64,000 nucleotides of DNA from an uncultured Eubacteriales bacterium (GTDB lineage Bacteria; Bacillota; Clostridia; Oscillospirales; CAG-272): positions 131,386-195,385 of the forward strand of contig CAKSLQ010000004.1 in assembly GCA_934467415.1 (NCBI GenBank). The letters are read 5' to 3'. Shown piece by piece: positions 1 to 6,685 of the stretch. Position 1 is the first letter of the stretch; each line of letters starts with the position of its first letter. The position numbers and the translations under genes are program-made. The notes under the pieces were generated by a model, which saw nothing but the letters and a program-made list of their open reading frames with translations, searched no databases and was not told where the DNA came from.

Positions 1-391
1 TCACGAGGTCGTCTTTCGTCGCGCCGACGCGCGCATCGACCAGCTGCACCGCAAGGCGGAGCAGATCGATGTTCGGATTTTTTGTGAAGTAGCCGTCGGT
101 CAGCGCCGACCATGCCGCTTTTTCGGCGGGCGGCCGCTTGGCGAAGCCGTAGCCGGGCAGATCGACCAGAAACAGCTTGCCGTCCACGTCATAGAAGTTG
201 ACGGTGATCGTCTTGCCGGGCGCGCTGCTGACGCGCGCCAGCGCCTTGCGGCCGAGCAGGGTGTTGATGAGCGAGCTTTTACCCACGTTGGAGCGCCCGA
301 TCAGCGCGACTTGGGGGATCGCGCGGCGCGGAAACTGCGTCGCCTTACCCGCCGTGTGCGCGAGCGTCGCGTTTTGAAGATTGATGTTCAT
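1..391 (-). CDS. engB: Ribosome biogenesis GTPase EngB/YsxC (C-terminus outside window)
   Basis: TrmE-Era-EngA-EngB-type GTPase needed for late assembly of the 50S subunit in the cytoplasm. About 130 N-terminal residues are present, of a family total near 195-200; the rest lies beyond base 1. The P-loop GRSNVGKSS and the G3-region motif DLPGYGFAK are readable in order. The ATG lies at 389-391. The gene follows lon on the same strand, the arrangement known from Bacillus, but a repeat fragment sits in the gap. The family is clear; only the missing C-terminus is unknown. Confidence 0.95.
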   Translation of the reverse strand, partial: MNINLQNATLAHTAGKATQFPRRAIPQVALIGRSNVGKSSLINTLLGRKALARVSSAPGKTITVNFYDVDGKLFLVDLPGYGFAKRPPAEKAAWSALTDGYFTKNPNIDLLRLAVQLVDARVGATKDDLV

Positions 392-409
392 AGTCGTCCT
401 TTTTTTGTG

Positions 410-486
410 TACCCTCGATTGACAAGGGAAGACACGGTTTTTCGGGGCTGAAACCGCACCTGGCTTCGTTTTCCTCATTGGCGGGC
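410..486 (+). repeat. Truncated left end of MITE-like element
   Basis: Seventy-seven bases match the left end of the complete element at 24203-24477 with about three mismatches, starting with TA and then CCCTCGATTGACAAGGG. The similarity stops just before the lon stop codon and no second terminal repeat is present, so this is a decayed or one-ended copy between lon and engB. Just downstream, GGCGTAT (484-490) and ATACGCC (502-508) can form a hairpin across the lon stop codon. Confidence 0.8.
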
Positions 487-500
487 GTATTGATGAGGCA

Positions 501-2912
501 TTATACGCCGTGCGTCTGCGCACTCTTCGCCGCGCTGCTTTCACGCGCCGCGCGGAGCTTTGCCGCGCTGCGCTTTTTCGCGGCAGGCAGTACAAGTGCG
601 TGGTCGATGACCTCACGCGCGGTCTTGCAGGGGACAAAGCGCAGGTGCGCCCGCGCCTCCTTGTCGATCTTTTCGAGATCCTTGACGTTGTCGGCGGGGA
701 TCAGCACAGTGTCGATCCCGCAGGTGTATGCGGCCATTGTTTTCTCCTTCAGGCCGCCGATGGCGATGACGCGCCCGCGCAGGCTGAGTTCACCGGTCAT
801 GGCAACGCTGCGGCGGACGGGGATGCCGGAGAGGGCGCTGAGGAGAGCGCAGACAATGGTCACGCCCGCGCTCGGGCCATCCTTCGGCACGGCGCCTTCG
901 GGGAAGTGGATATGTATATCTTTGGTTTTATAGAAGTCGGGATCAACGCCGAAATCGGCTGCAATCGTGCGGACGTAGCTGACGGCGAGCTGTGCGGACT
1001 CCTTCATCACGTCGCCGAGCGAGCCGGTCAGCTCGATCTTGCCCGTGCCGTCCATCACCGACGCCTCAATCTTGAGCAGGTCGCCGCCGACTGCGGTGTA
1101 GGCAAGGCCGTTGACCACGCCGACCTCGTCGGCGGGCGCGAGCTTTTCGGGCAGCATCCGGCGCGCGCCGAGATAGCCGCCGATGTCGCCTGCGCGGATC
1201 GTGATTTTCTCGGGCTTGGTGAGCAGCTTGCGCGTCACCTTGCGGCAGAGCGATGCAATCTCGCGTTCGAGATTGCGCACGCCCGCCTCCGCGGTGTAGT
1301 AGTCGATCAGCTCGGCGACCGCGCTCTGCGTGATTGTCAGCTGCCGCTTGTCAATGCCGAAGAGCTTCATCTGCTTCGGAATCAGGTGCGACTTTGCGAT
1401 GTTCAGCTTTTCGGTGCGGGTGTATGCACCGAGCTCGATGACCTCCATGCGGTCGATCAGCGGCCGCGGCACGGTGTCGAGTGTGTTGGCGGTGGCCAGG
1501 AAGAAGCACTCGGACAGGTCAATCGGCATCTCCACAAAGTGGTCGCGGAACGCCTTGTTCTGCTCGCTGTCCAGCACTTCGAGGAGCGCCGAGGCCGGGT
1601 CGCCGTGCGCATCGCTCACCAGCTTATCCACCTCGTCGAGCAGGATCAGGGGGTTCATCACCCCGGCGTGCTGGAGCGCGTAGACGATGCGGCCGGGCAT
1701 CGCGCCGACATAGGTCTTGCGGTGGCCGCGGATGTCCGCCTCATCGCGCACGCCGCCGAGCGAAACGCGGACGTACTTGCGCCCGAGCGCTTCGGCGATG
1801 GACGCGGCGATCGAGGTCTTGCCCACGCCGGGAGGGCCGACGAGGCAGATGATCTGTCCGCCCTTTTTGCCGGAGAATTTCGTCGCGGCAAGAAAGTCAA
1901 GGATGCGTTCCTTGACGTCGGTGAGCCCCTCGTGGTCGCGGTCGAGAATCGCTTCCGCACGCTTGATGTCGCATTCAGTCTCGGAATACTTGCCGAACGG
2001 GATGTCGAGACATTCGTCGAGGTAATTGTGCAGAACCGTACTTTCAGCCGAGCCGTAAGGGGTCTTTGCGAGGCGGTTCGTCTCCTTGACGAGCTTGTCC
2101 TCGATCTCCTTCGGCAGGTGCGCCTCCTCAATGCGGTCGAAGAACTCGTCGATCTCGCTGTCGCCGTCGTCGCCCAGCTCGTTCTGAATGACCTTGACCT
2201 GCTCGCGCAGATAGAAGTCGCGCTGGTTCTGATCGAGGCGCGCGCGCACCTTCTTGTGAATGTCCACCTCGCAGCGCAGGATCTCCTCCTCGCTTTCGAG
2301 GACAGTCAGCACATCGGCCAGGCGGTGCAGGGGGTCGAACTGTTCAAGCACCGCCTGCTTGTCTTCGTATTTGACGATGATGTTGGCCGCGATGAAGTCG
2401 GCCAAAAGGCCCGGATCACGCTGCATCTTCGCCGAGAAGATCATCTCGTCGGAGAGCTTGGGCATCAGCTCGGCCACGCGGTCGAGCGCGGCGTGCGCCT
2501 GCCGCATCAGCGCCTCGCGGTAAACGCCGGAATCGGCGGGTACGGCGGGTTCGTCTGCGGGACGGACGAGCGCACCGAGAAACTTGTCGCTCTGCGTGAA
2601 GGCCGTGACCCGTGCGCGTGCGCGCCCTTCGAGAATGACGCGGACGCCGCCCTCGGCGGTCTTGACCGACTGCTTGATCTTGGCGATCGTGCCGACGCGG
2701 TAGAGATCGTCGGGCGTCGGCTTATCGACCGACACGTCGGTCTGCGCGACCAGCACGATGCAGCCGCCGAGCCGCTCGGCAACGCGGATCGCACCGATGG
2801 ATTGTTCACGGGCGACCTCGATGCTCATCGGCACGGACGGAAATGCGACCATGCCGCGCAGGGGGACGACCGGAAGATTGATTTCTTCGGTTTGGGAAAT
2901 GATTTCAGCCAT
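501..2912 (-). CDS. lon: ATP-dependent protease Lon (LonA)
   Basis: Cytosolic AAA+ serine protease that degrades damaged and regulatory proteins. At 803 residues it has the normal LonA length. An N-terminal substrate-binding domain is followed by an AAA+ module with Walker A GPPGVGKTS. The C-terminal protease domain has the catalytic pair Ser681 (PKDGPSAG) and Lys722 (GGLKEK). The last 25 residues form a basic Ala/Lys/Arg-rich tail. The gene stands alone behind a vegetative-type promoter at 2968-2996. I saw no CIRCE or CtsR-like operator, so heat-shock control is not evident from sequence. Confidence 0.98.
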   Translation of the reverse strand: MAEIISQTEEINLPVVPLRGMVAFPSVPMSIEVAREQSIGAIRVAERLGGCIVLVAQTDVSVDKPTPDDLYRVGTIAKIKQSVKTAEGGVRVILEGRARARVTAFTQSDKFLGALVRPADEPAVPADSGVYREALMRQAHAALDRVAELMPKLSDEMIFSAKMQRDPGLLADFIAANIIVKYEDKQAVLEQFDPLHRLADVLTVLESEEEILRCEVDIHKKVRARLDQNQRDFYLREQVKVIQNELGDDGDSEIDEFFDRIEEAHLPKEIEDKLVKETNRLAKTPYGSAESTVLHNYLDECLDIPFGKYSETECDIKRAEAILDRDHEGLTDVKERILDFLAATKFSGKKGGQIICLVGPPGVGKTSIAASIAEALGRKYVRVSLGGVRDEADIRGHRKTYVGAMPGRIVYALQHAGVMNPLILLDEVDKLVSDAHGDPASALLEVLDSEQNKAFRDHFVEMPIDLSECFFLATANTLDTVPRPLIDRMEVIELGAYTRTEKLNIAKSHLIPKQMKLFGIDKRQLTITQSAVAELIDYYTAEAGVRNLEREIASLCRKVTRKLLTKPEKITIRAGDIGGYLGARRMLPEKLAPADEVGVVNGLAYTAVGGDLLKIEASVMDGTGKIELTGSLGDVMKESAQLAVSYVRTIAADFGVDPDFYKTKDIHIHFPEGAVPKDGPSAGVTIVCALLSALSGIPVRRSVAMTGELSLRGRVIAIGGLKEKTMAAYTCGIDTVLIPADNVKDLEKIDKEARAHLRFVPCKTAREVIDHALVLPAAKKRSAAKLRAARESSAAKSAQTHGV

Positions 2913-2943
2913 ATATGTTTTCTGCCATGGGCAGTCCTTTCGC

Positions 2944-2972
2944 TTGACAATAAGACTTCAATTTATTATTAT
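2944..2972 (+). promoter_or_regulatory. Possible upstream promoter toward infC
   Basis: TTGACA at 2944-2949, a 17-bp spacer and TATTAT at 2967-2972 read to the right. Its -10 element lies on the same bases as the -10 of the leftward lon promoter. If active, it would give infC a leader of about 260 nt. The call rests only on consensus match. Confidence 0.4.
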
Positions 2973-2996
2973 AGCATACAAGTATATAGATTTCCA
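2968..2996 (-). promoter_or_regulatory. Promoter of lon
   Basis: On the minus strand, TGGAAA (2996-2991), a 17-bp spacer and TATAAT (2973-2968) lie about 55 bp upstream of the lon start. The -10 is exact and preceded by TGC, an extended -10 feature. The -35 matches four of six positions. Confidence 0.6.
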
Positions 2997-3068
2997 TAGG
3001 TTCACGCAAAATTCACGGGACATTTTTTTGCCGCGCGCAAAATTTCCGCATTTTTTTGCAAAAAGCCG

Positions 3069-3097
3069 TTGACAAACGAAGCGGACTGTGGTATCAT
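3069..3097 (+). promoter_or_regulatory. Promoter of infC-rpmI-rplT
   Basis: TTGACA at 3069-3074, a 17-bp spacer and TATCAT at 3092-3097 form a near-consensus housekeeping promoter. Transcription would start near 3104, giving a leader of about 140 nt before infC. Confidence 0.85.
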
Positions 3098-3103
3098 AAT
3101 CGG

Positions 3104-3216
3104 GCAAAACAAAGAAGAATGTACTCCGTTCTCACCCGGCGACACCGTTGCCGCGGTTAATAGGCTACCGCCCGACGGGCGGAAACTTGGTGCGGAGATT
3201 CTTCTCCGCATTTTTT
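3104..3216 (+). promoter_or_regulatory. Structured infC operon leader (attenuator, possible L20-type leader)
   Basis: The leader contains several GC-rich paired segments and ends in an intrinsic terminator placed 28 nt before the infC start. In low-GC Firmicutes this operon is controlled by premature termination that responds to ribosomal protein L20. The position and the L20 gene in the same operon fit that model. I could not score the sequence against the L20-leader covariance model, so the class is inference; the attenuator layout is seen directly. Confidence 0.6.
3191..3216 (+). terminator. Attenuator terminator before infC
   Basis: TGCGGAGA and TCTCCGCA form a perfect 8-bp stem with a TTCT loop, followed by six T residues at 3211-3216. 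It lies between the promoter and the first gene, so it should act as a regulatory terminator. Confidence 0.85.
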
Positions 3217-3244
3217 GATTTTCATTTTACTGGAGGTGTCAGCT

Positions 3245-3763
3245 ATTAGCGCAAAGGATACGACGCAGATCAACGACGATATCAGAGTAAAGGAAGTCCG
3301 CGTGATCGGTTCGGACGGTGAGCAGATCGGTATTCTGAAGACGGATGAGGCACGTGAGATCGCCTATGAAAAGGGGCTTGACCTCGTGCTGATCTCTCCG
3401 CAGGCCGAGCCGCCGGTATGCCGTATCATGGACTACGGCAAATACCGCTTTGAGCGCGACAAGCGTCAGAAGGAAGCAAAGAAAAAGCAGCAGATCGTCA
3501 AGGTCAAGGAAGTCCAGCTTTCCTGCCGGATTGACACACACGACTTCGAGACCCGCGTCAACCATGCGCGCAGATTCCTCGAGGGCGGCGACAAGGTCAA
3601 GGTCATCGTCCGCTTCAAGGGCCGCGAAATGGCGCATCAGGACATCGGCCGCGCACAGCTTGAGAAGTTCATCAAGGCGTGCGAGGGGCTGGGTACGTCC
3701 GAGAAGGGCATTGCGCTGGACGGCAGATTCATGTCCACCATCATCGCGCCCGTTAAAAAATAA
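3245..3763 (+). CDS. infC: Translation initiation factor IF-3
   Basis: IF-3 binds the 30S subunit, blocks premature 50S joining and checks start-codon pairing. I place the start at ATT 3245, giving 172 residues beginning ISAKDTTQIND. GGAGGT at 3232-3237 is seven bases upstream. The upstream in-frame ATG at 3215 is embedded in the attenuator T-tract and has no ribosome site. A rare start codon is the known basis of IF-3 autocontrol in E. coli and Bacillus. The N-domain, lysine-rich linker (KRQKEAKKKQQ) and C-domain are all present. First gene of infC-rpmI-rplT. Confidence 0.96.
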   Translation: MSAKDTTQINDDIRVKEVRVIGSDGEQIGILKTDEAREIAYEKGLDLVLISPQAEPPVCRIMDYGKYRFERDKRQKEAKKKQQIVKVKEVQLSCRIDTHDFETRVNHARRFLEGGDKVKVIVRFKGREMAHQDIGRAQLEKFIKACEGLGTSEKGIALDGRFMSTIIAPVKK

Positions 3764-3838
3764 TTATAGATTCTGCGGAATTTATATAGATGTGCTTCGG
3801 CACACCGCACTGTATACTAACTGTAAGGAGATAGAACA

Positions 3839-4033
3839 ATGGCAAAGATTAAGACTCACAAGGCGTCGGCAAAGAGATTTGACGTGACCGGCGGCGGCAA
3901 GGTAAAGATGAATCATTCCCAGCATCGTCATAAGCTCGGTATCAAGACCGCAAAGCGTAAGAGATCGCTCCGCAAGGGCGCATACCTCAGCACTTCGATG
4001 GCCCCCACCTACAAGGCGCTCATCCAGAAGTAA
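3839..4033 (+). CDS. rpmI: 50S ribosomal protein L35
   Basis: A 64-residue, strongly basic protein starting MAKIKTHKASAKRF, the diagnostic L35 N-terminus. Length is normal. L35 is buried in the large subunit and contacts 23S rRNA. GGAG at 3827-3830 precedes the ATG. The gene sits between infC and rplT in the universal order and should be cotranscribed, with 75 bp to infC and 45 bp to rplT. Confidence 0.98.
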   Translation: MAKIKTHKASAKRFDVTGGGKVKMNHSQHRHKLGIKTAKRKRSLRKGAYLSTSMAPTYKALIQK

Positions 4034-4078
4034 TTCGCTTATCATTTCAAATCAGTTAATTTCGGAGGATTAGATAAA

Positions 4079-4432
4079 ATGGCAAGAGTTAAGGGCGCAA
4101 TGATGACGCGCAAGAGAAGAAAGAGTGTACTGAAGGCAGCGAAGGGTTACTGGGGTGCAAAGAGCAAGCACTTCAAGATGGCGAAGCAGGCCGTCCTCAA
4201 GAGCGGCAACTATGCTTTCGCCGGCAGAAAGATGAAGAAGAGAGACATGCGTTCTCTCTGGATCACGAGAATTTCGGCACAGGCTAAGGTCTGCGGCATG
4301 AACTACTCCACGCTGATGCACGGCCTCAAGAAGGCGGGCATCGACCTCAACCGTAAGATGCTTGCAGAGATTGCCGTCTACGATAAGGACGCGTTCGCCG
4401 CTCTCGCGGAAAAAGCTAAGGCTGCGCTTTAA
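4079..4432 (+). CDS. rplT: 50S ribosomal protein L20
   Basis: A 117-residue rRNA-binding assembly protein of the large subunit, opening [19 protein letters not shown], a typical L20 start. The basic extended N-terminus inserts into 23S rRNA, and in Bacillus L20 also represses its own operon through the mRNA leader. GGAGG at 4062-4066 is the ribosome site. The operon ends at the terminator nine bases after the stop codon. Confidence 0.98.
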   Translation: MARVKGAMMTRKRRKSVLKAAKGYWGAKSKHFKMAKQAVLKSGNYAFAGRKMKKRDMRSLWITRISAQAKVCGMNYSTLMHGLKKAGIDLNRKMLAEIAVYDKDAFAALAEKAKAAL

Positions 4433-4440
4433 TTCAGACA

Positions 4441-4466
4441 AAAACCCGGTTTTCGCCGGGTTTTTT
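4441..4466 (+). terminator. Terminator after rplT
   Basis: AAAACCCGG (4441-4449) pairs with CCGGGTTTT (4456-4464) around a six-base loop, with the T-run continuing to 4466. It ends the infC operon. Confidence 0.9.
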
Positions 4467-4503
4467 ACTGCTTTGAAAAGATTTTTGCAAAAGGAGGGCG
4501 CGT

Positions 4504-5331
4504 ATGCGGGACGAGATTCTGATCGAGAGCCGGAGCAATGCCACCGTGCGGGAATATGCCAAGCTGACGGATAAAAAATACCGCGGCCGCGAACAATCGT
4601 TTCTGTGCGACGGCGCCAAGCTGTTTGCCGAGGCGGTCGCCGCAAAAGCGGAGATCGAGGCGGTGCTGCTGCTGGCGGGCAGGGCGCACCCGATCATCGC
4701 GGATACGCTCGCAAAAATGCGGGCGGACGAGGCGTACCGGGATACGCGCCTTTATCGGCTCGCGCAGCCGGTTTTTGACAAATTATGCGATGAAAAATCG
4801 CCGGACGGCGTCATTACGGTCATAAAATATCTTGACAATTTCAGAAAAGTATATAAAATAGAAAGAAATGACGCCGACGCCTGCCGCGGGGAGAAGCTGA
4901 TGCTGCTCTCGGCGGTGCGCGATCCGGGCAACCTCGGGACGATCGTCCGCAGCGCGGCGGCGTTCGGGTTTGACCGCCTGATTCTCAGCGACGACTGCGC
5001 CGATCTGTATCATCCGCGCACCCTGCGCGGCGCGATGGGCGCGCTCTTTCGCATCCGCGCGGACATCGTCTCGGATTTCGCGTCGGCGGTGACCGCCCTG
5101 CGCGCGTCGGGACGGCGCGTGTACGCGGCCGAGCTGCGTGAAGGCGCGCTGGCGGTGGATGCGGTCGCGCCGACGGCGGCCGACTGCTTTGTCATCGGCA
5201 ACGAGGGGCACGGTATTGCACCGGCGCTTTCGGCGCTCTGCACCGGCAGCGTCTATATCCCGATCGCGCCGACCTCCGAGTCGCTCAACGCGGCGACGGC
5301 GGCGTCGATCCTCGCCTATATTCAGCGATAA
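4504..5331 (+). CDS. SpoU/TrmH-family RNA 2'-O-methyltransferase
   Basis: SPOUT methyltransferase that uses S-adenosylmethionine to methylate a ribose 2'-OH, probably in 23S rRNA (RlmB/YsgA-like). The 275 residues show an N-terminal substrate-binding region and the three SpoU motifs: GNLGTIVRSAAAFG, IGNEGHGI and SESLNAATAASI. The last forms the trefoil-knot SAM site. AAAGGAGG at 4490-4497 sets the ATG. A SpoU gene beside rplT/pheS is common in Firmicutes. The exact modified nucleotide cannot be read from sequence. Confidence 0.9.
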   Translation: MRDEILIESRSNATVREYAKLTDKKYRGREQSFLCDGAKLFAEAVAAKAEIEAVLLLAGRAHPIIADTLAKMRADEAYRDTRLYRLAQPVFDKLCDEKSPDGVITVIKYLDNFRKVYKIERNDADACRGEKLMLLSAVRDPGNLGTIVRSAAAFGFDRLILSDDCADLYHPRTLRGAMGALFRIRADIVSDFASAVTALRASGRRVYAAELREGALAVDAVAPTAADCFVIGNEGHGIAPALSALCTGSVYIPIAPTSESLNAATAASILAYIQR

Positions 5332-5358
5332 AATTCTGACAGCAAAGGAGTTCCCGTT

Positions 5359-6612
5359 ATGCGCGATGTGCTTTTTTGGACATGGCTCAGCGTCCGCCTC
5401 GGTGCGGCCAGTCCGTATCTGAATCCGCTGCTCGAACACTTTGCCTCGGCCGCCGACGTGTACGCGGCGGATCGTGCGGCGCTCGCCGCCGTCGAGGGGA
5501 TCCCGGAGTCGGTCCGGCTGCGCCTCGGCGACAAGGACACCGACCGTGCCGAGCGCATTCTTGCGGATTGCAGGCGGCTCGGCATCGGCGTGATGACCTA
5601 TGAGGATCCGCGCTATCCGCGTCTGCTCAAGCAGATTGCGAAGCCGCCGGCCGTGCTGTACTTTATCGGCAAGCCGATCGACTTTGACCGCAAGCTCGGC
5701 GTCGCGGTGGTCGGCACGCGGACAATGACCGAATACGGCCGCGACGTGACCTATCGGTTCAGCTACGACCTCGCTTCGGCGGGCGGCGTCATCATCAGCG
5801 GCATGGCGCTCGGTGTGGACGGCATGGCGGCCGCGGGTTCGCTGGATGCGCAGATGCCGACGGCGGTTGTGCTCGGCAGCGGACTCGACGTGGTGTACCC
5901 GAAGATGCACACCAAGCTCTATAAATGCATTCTGCGCGATGGCTTTGCCGTCAGTGAATACCCGCCCGGCGCAGAGCCGGACGCGCGCAACTTCCCGCAG
6001 CGCAACCGCATCATCAGCGGCCTCGCCCGCTGTGTGCTGGTGACCGAATGCCCGGAGACAAGCGGCGCGCTCATCACGGCGCGCGAAGCGCTGGCCGAGG
6101 GCAAGCCGCTCTTCGCCGTGCCGGGCGCGATCACGATGCCGGGCAGCACCGGTACAAACGAGCTGATCAAAAGCGGCGGCGCGCGGATGGTGACGACGCC
6201 CACCGACATTCTCGATCTGTTTGAGGCCGCACATTTCCCGGAGCTGGACGCAAGCGCGGTCGGCGCGATGAACTACAACGCCGCCAAAGCGGAAAGCACA
6301 TACGCCGTTGCTTCCAAGACGAGCAGGCTCACCTGGTCAAAGGTGCGGCGCAGAAAGCCGGAATCCGCACCCGACGACAGCCCGGACACCATTCGGGAGA
6401 GCGGGACACCGAAGGTCGCGGAGAGCTTTGTGCCGATGTCCGAGACCGAGAAGAAGATCTACGCCTGCATTCCCGAGGAGGGGCAGGTCAGCGTGGACCT
6501 GATCGCGGCGGGCAGCGGCGCGCCCGTGTCGGATGTGCTGACCGCGCTGCTTGCACTGACCTGCAAGGGCGTGGTGCGGCAGTTGCCCGGAAACTGTTAT
6601 ACAAGAGTCTGA
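5359..6612 (+). CDS. dprA: DNA-processing protein DprA
   Basis: DprA binds incoming single-stranded DNA and loads RecA during transformation. At 417 residues it contains a helix-hairpin-helix-like N-terminus, a Rossmann-like core (VAVVGTRTMTEYG, VLGSGLDVVYP, NFPQRNRIISGL) and a C-terminal winged helix ending near the stop codon. It lies directly upstream of topA, the dprA-topA arrangement of many Firmicutes. The ribosome site AAAGGAG precedes the ATG. No other competence genes are in the window, so natural transformation is not implied. Confidence 0.96.
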   Translation: MRDVLFWTWLSVRLGAASPYLNPLLEHFASAADVYAADRAALAAVEGIPESVRLRLGDKDTDRAERILADCRRLGIGVMTYEDPRYPRLLKQIAKPPAVLYFIGKPIDFDRKLGVAVVGTRTMTEYGRDVTYRFSYDLASAGGVIISGMALGVDGMAAAGSLDAQMPTAVVLGSGLDVVYPKMHTKLYKCILRDGFAVSEYPPGAEPDARNFPQRNRIISGLARCVLVTECPETSGALITAREALAEGKPLFAVPGAITMPGSTGTNELIKSGGARMVTTPTDILDLFEAAHFPELDASAVGAMNYNAAKAESTYAVASKTSRLTWSKVRRRKPESAPDDSPDTIRESGTPKVAESFVPMSETEKKIYACIPEEGQVSVDLIAAGSGAPVSDVLTALLALTCKGVVRQLPGNCYTRV

Positions 6613-6652
6613 CGGTGTGCCGCCGAGGCGGCTGCGCCGATTGAAATAAACG

Positions 6653-6685
6653 AAAGGAACTGCGCTTGCGCAGTGTGTGAATATG
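6653..6685 (+). promoter_or_regulatory. Hairpin between ribosome site and topA start
   Basis: AAAGGA at 6653-6658 lies 24 nt before the ATG at 6683, too far for a normal site. Between them, ACTGCG (6659-6664) and CGCAGT (6669-6674) form a perfect stem with a CTTG loop. Folding removes 16 nt and brings the effective spacing to eight. An alternative GTG start at 6677 would add only two residues. Confidence 0.5.

Noticed and set aside
510..2999. Long open frame antisense to lon
   Set aside because: It mirrors the lon codons, as GC-rich third positions keep antisense frames open, and has no ribosome site or protein-like composition.
3215..3244. ATG 3215 as the infC start
   Set aside because: It lies within the T-run of the attenuator, has no ribosome site and would add residues foreign to the IF-3 family.
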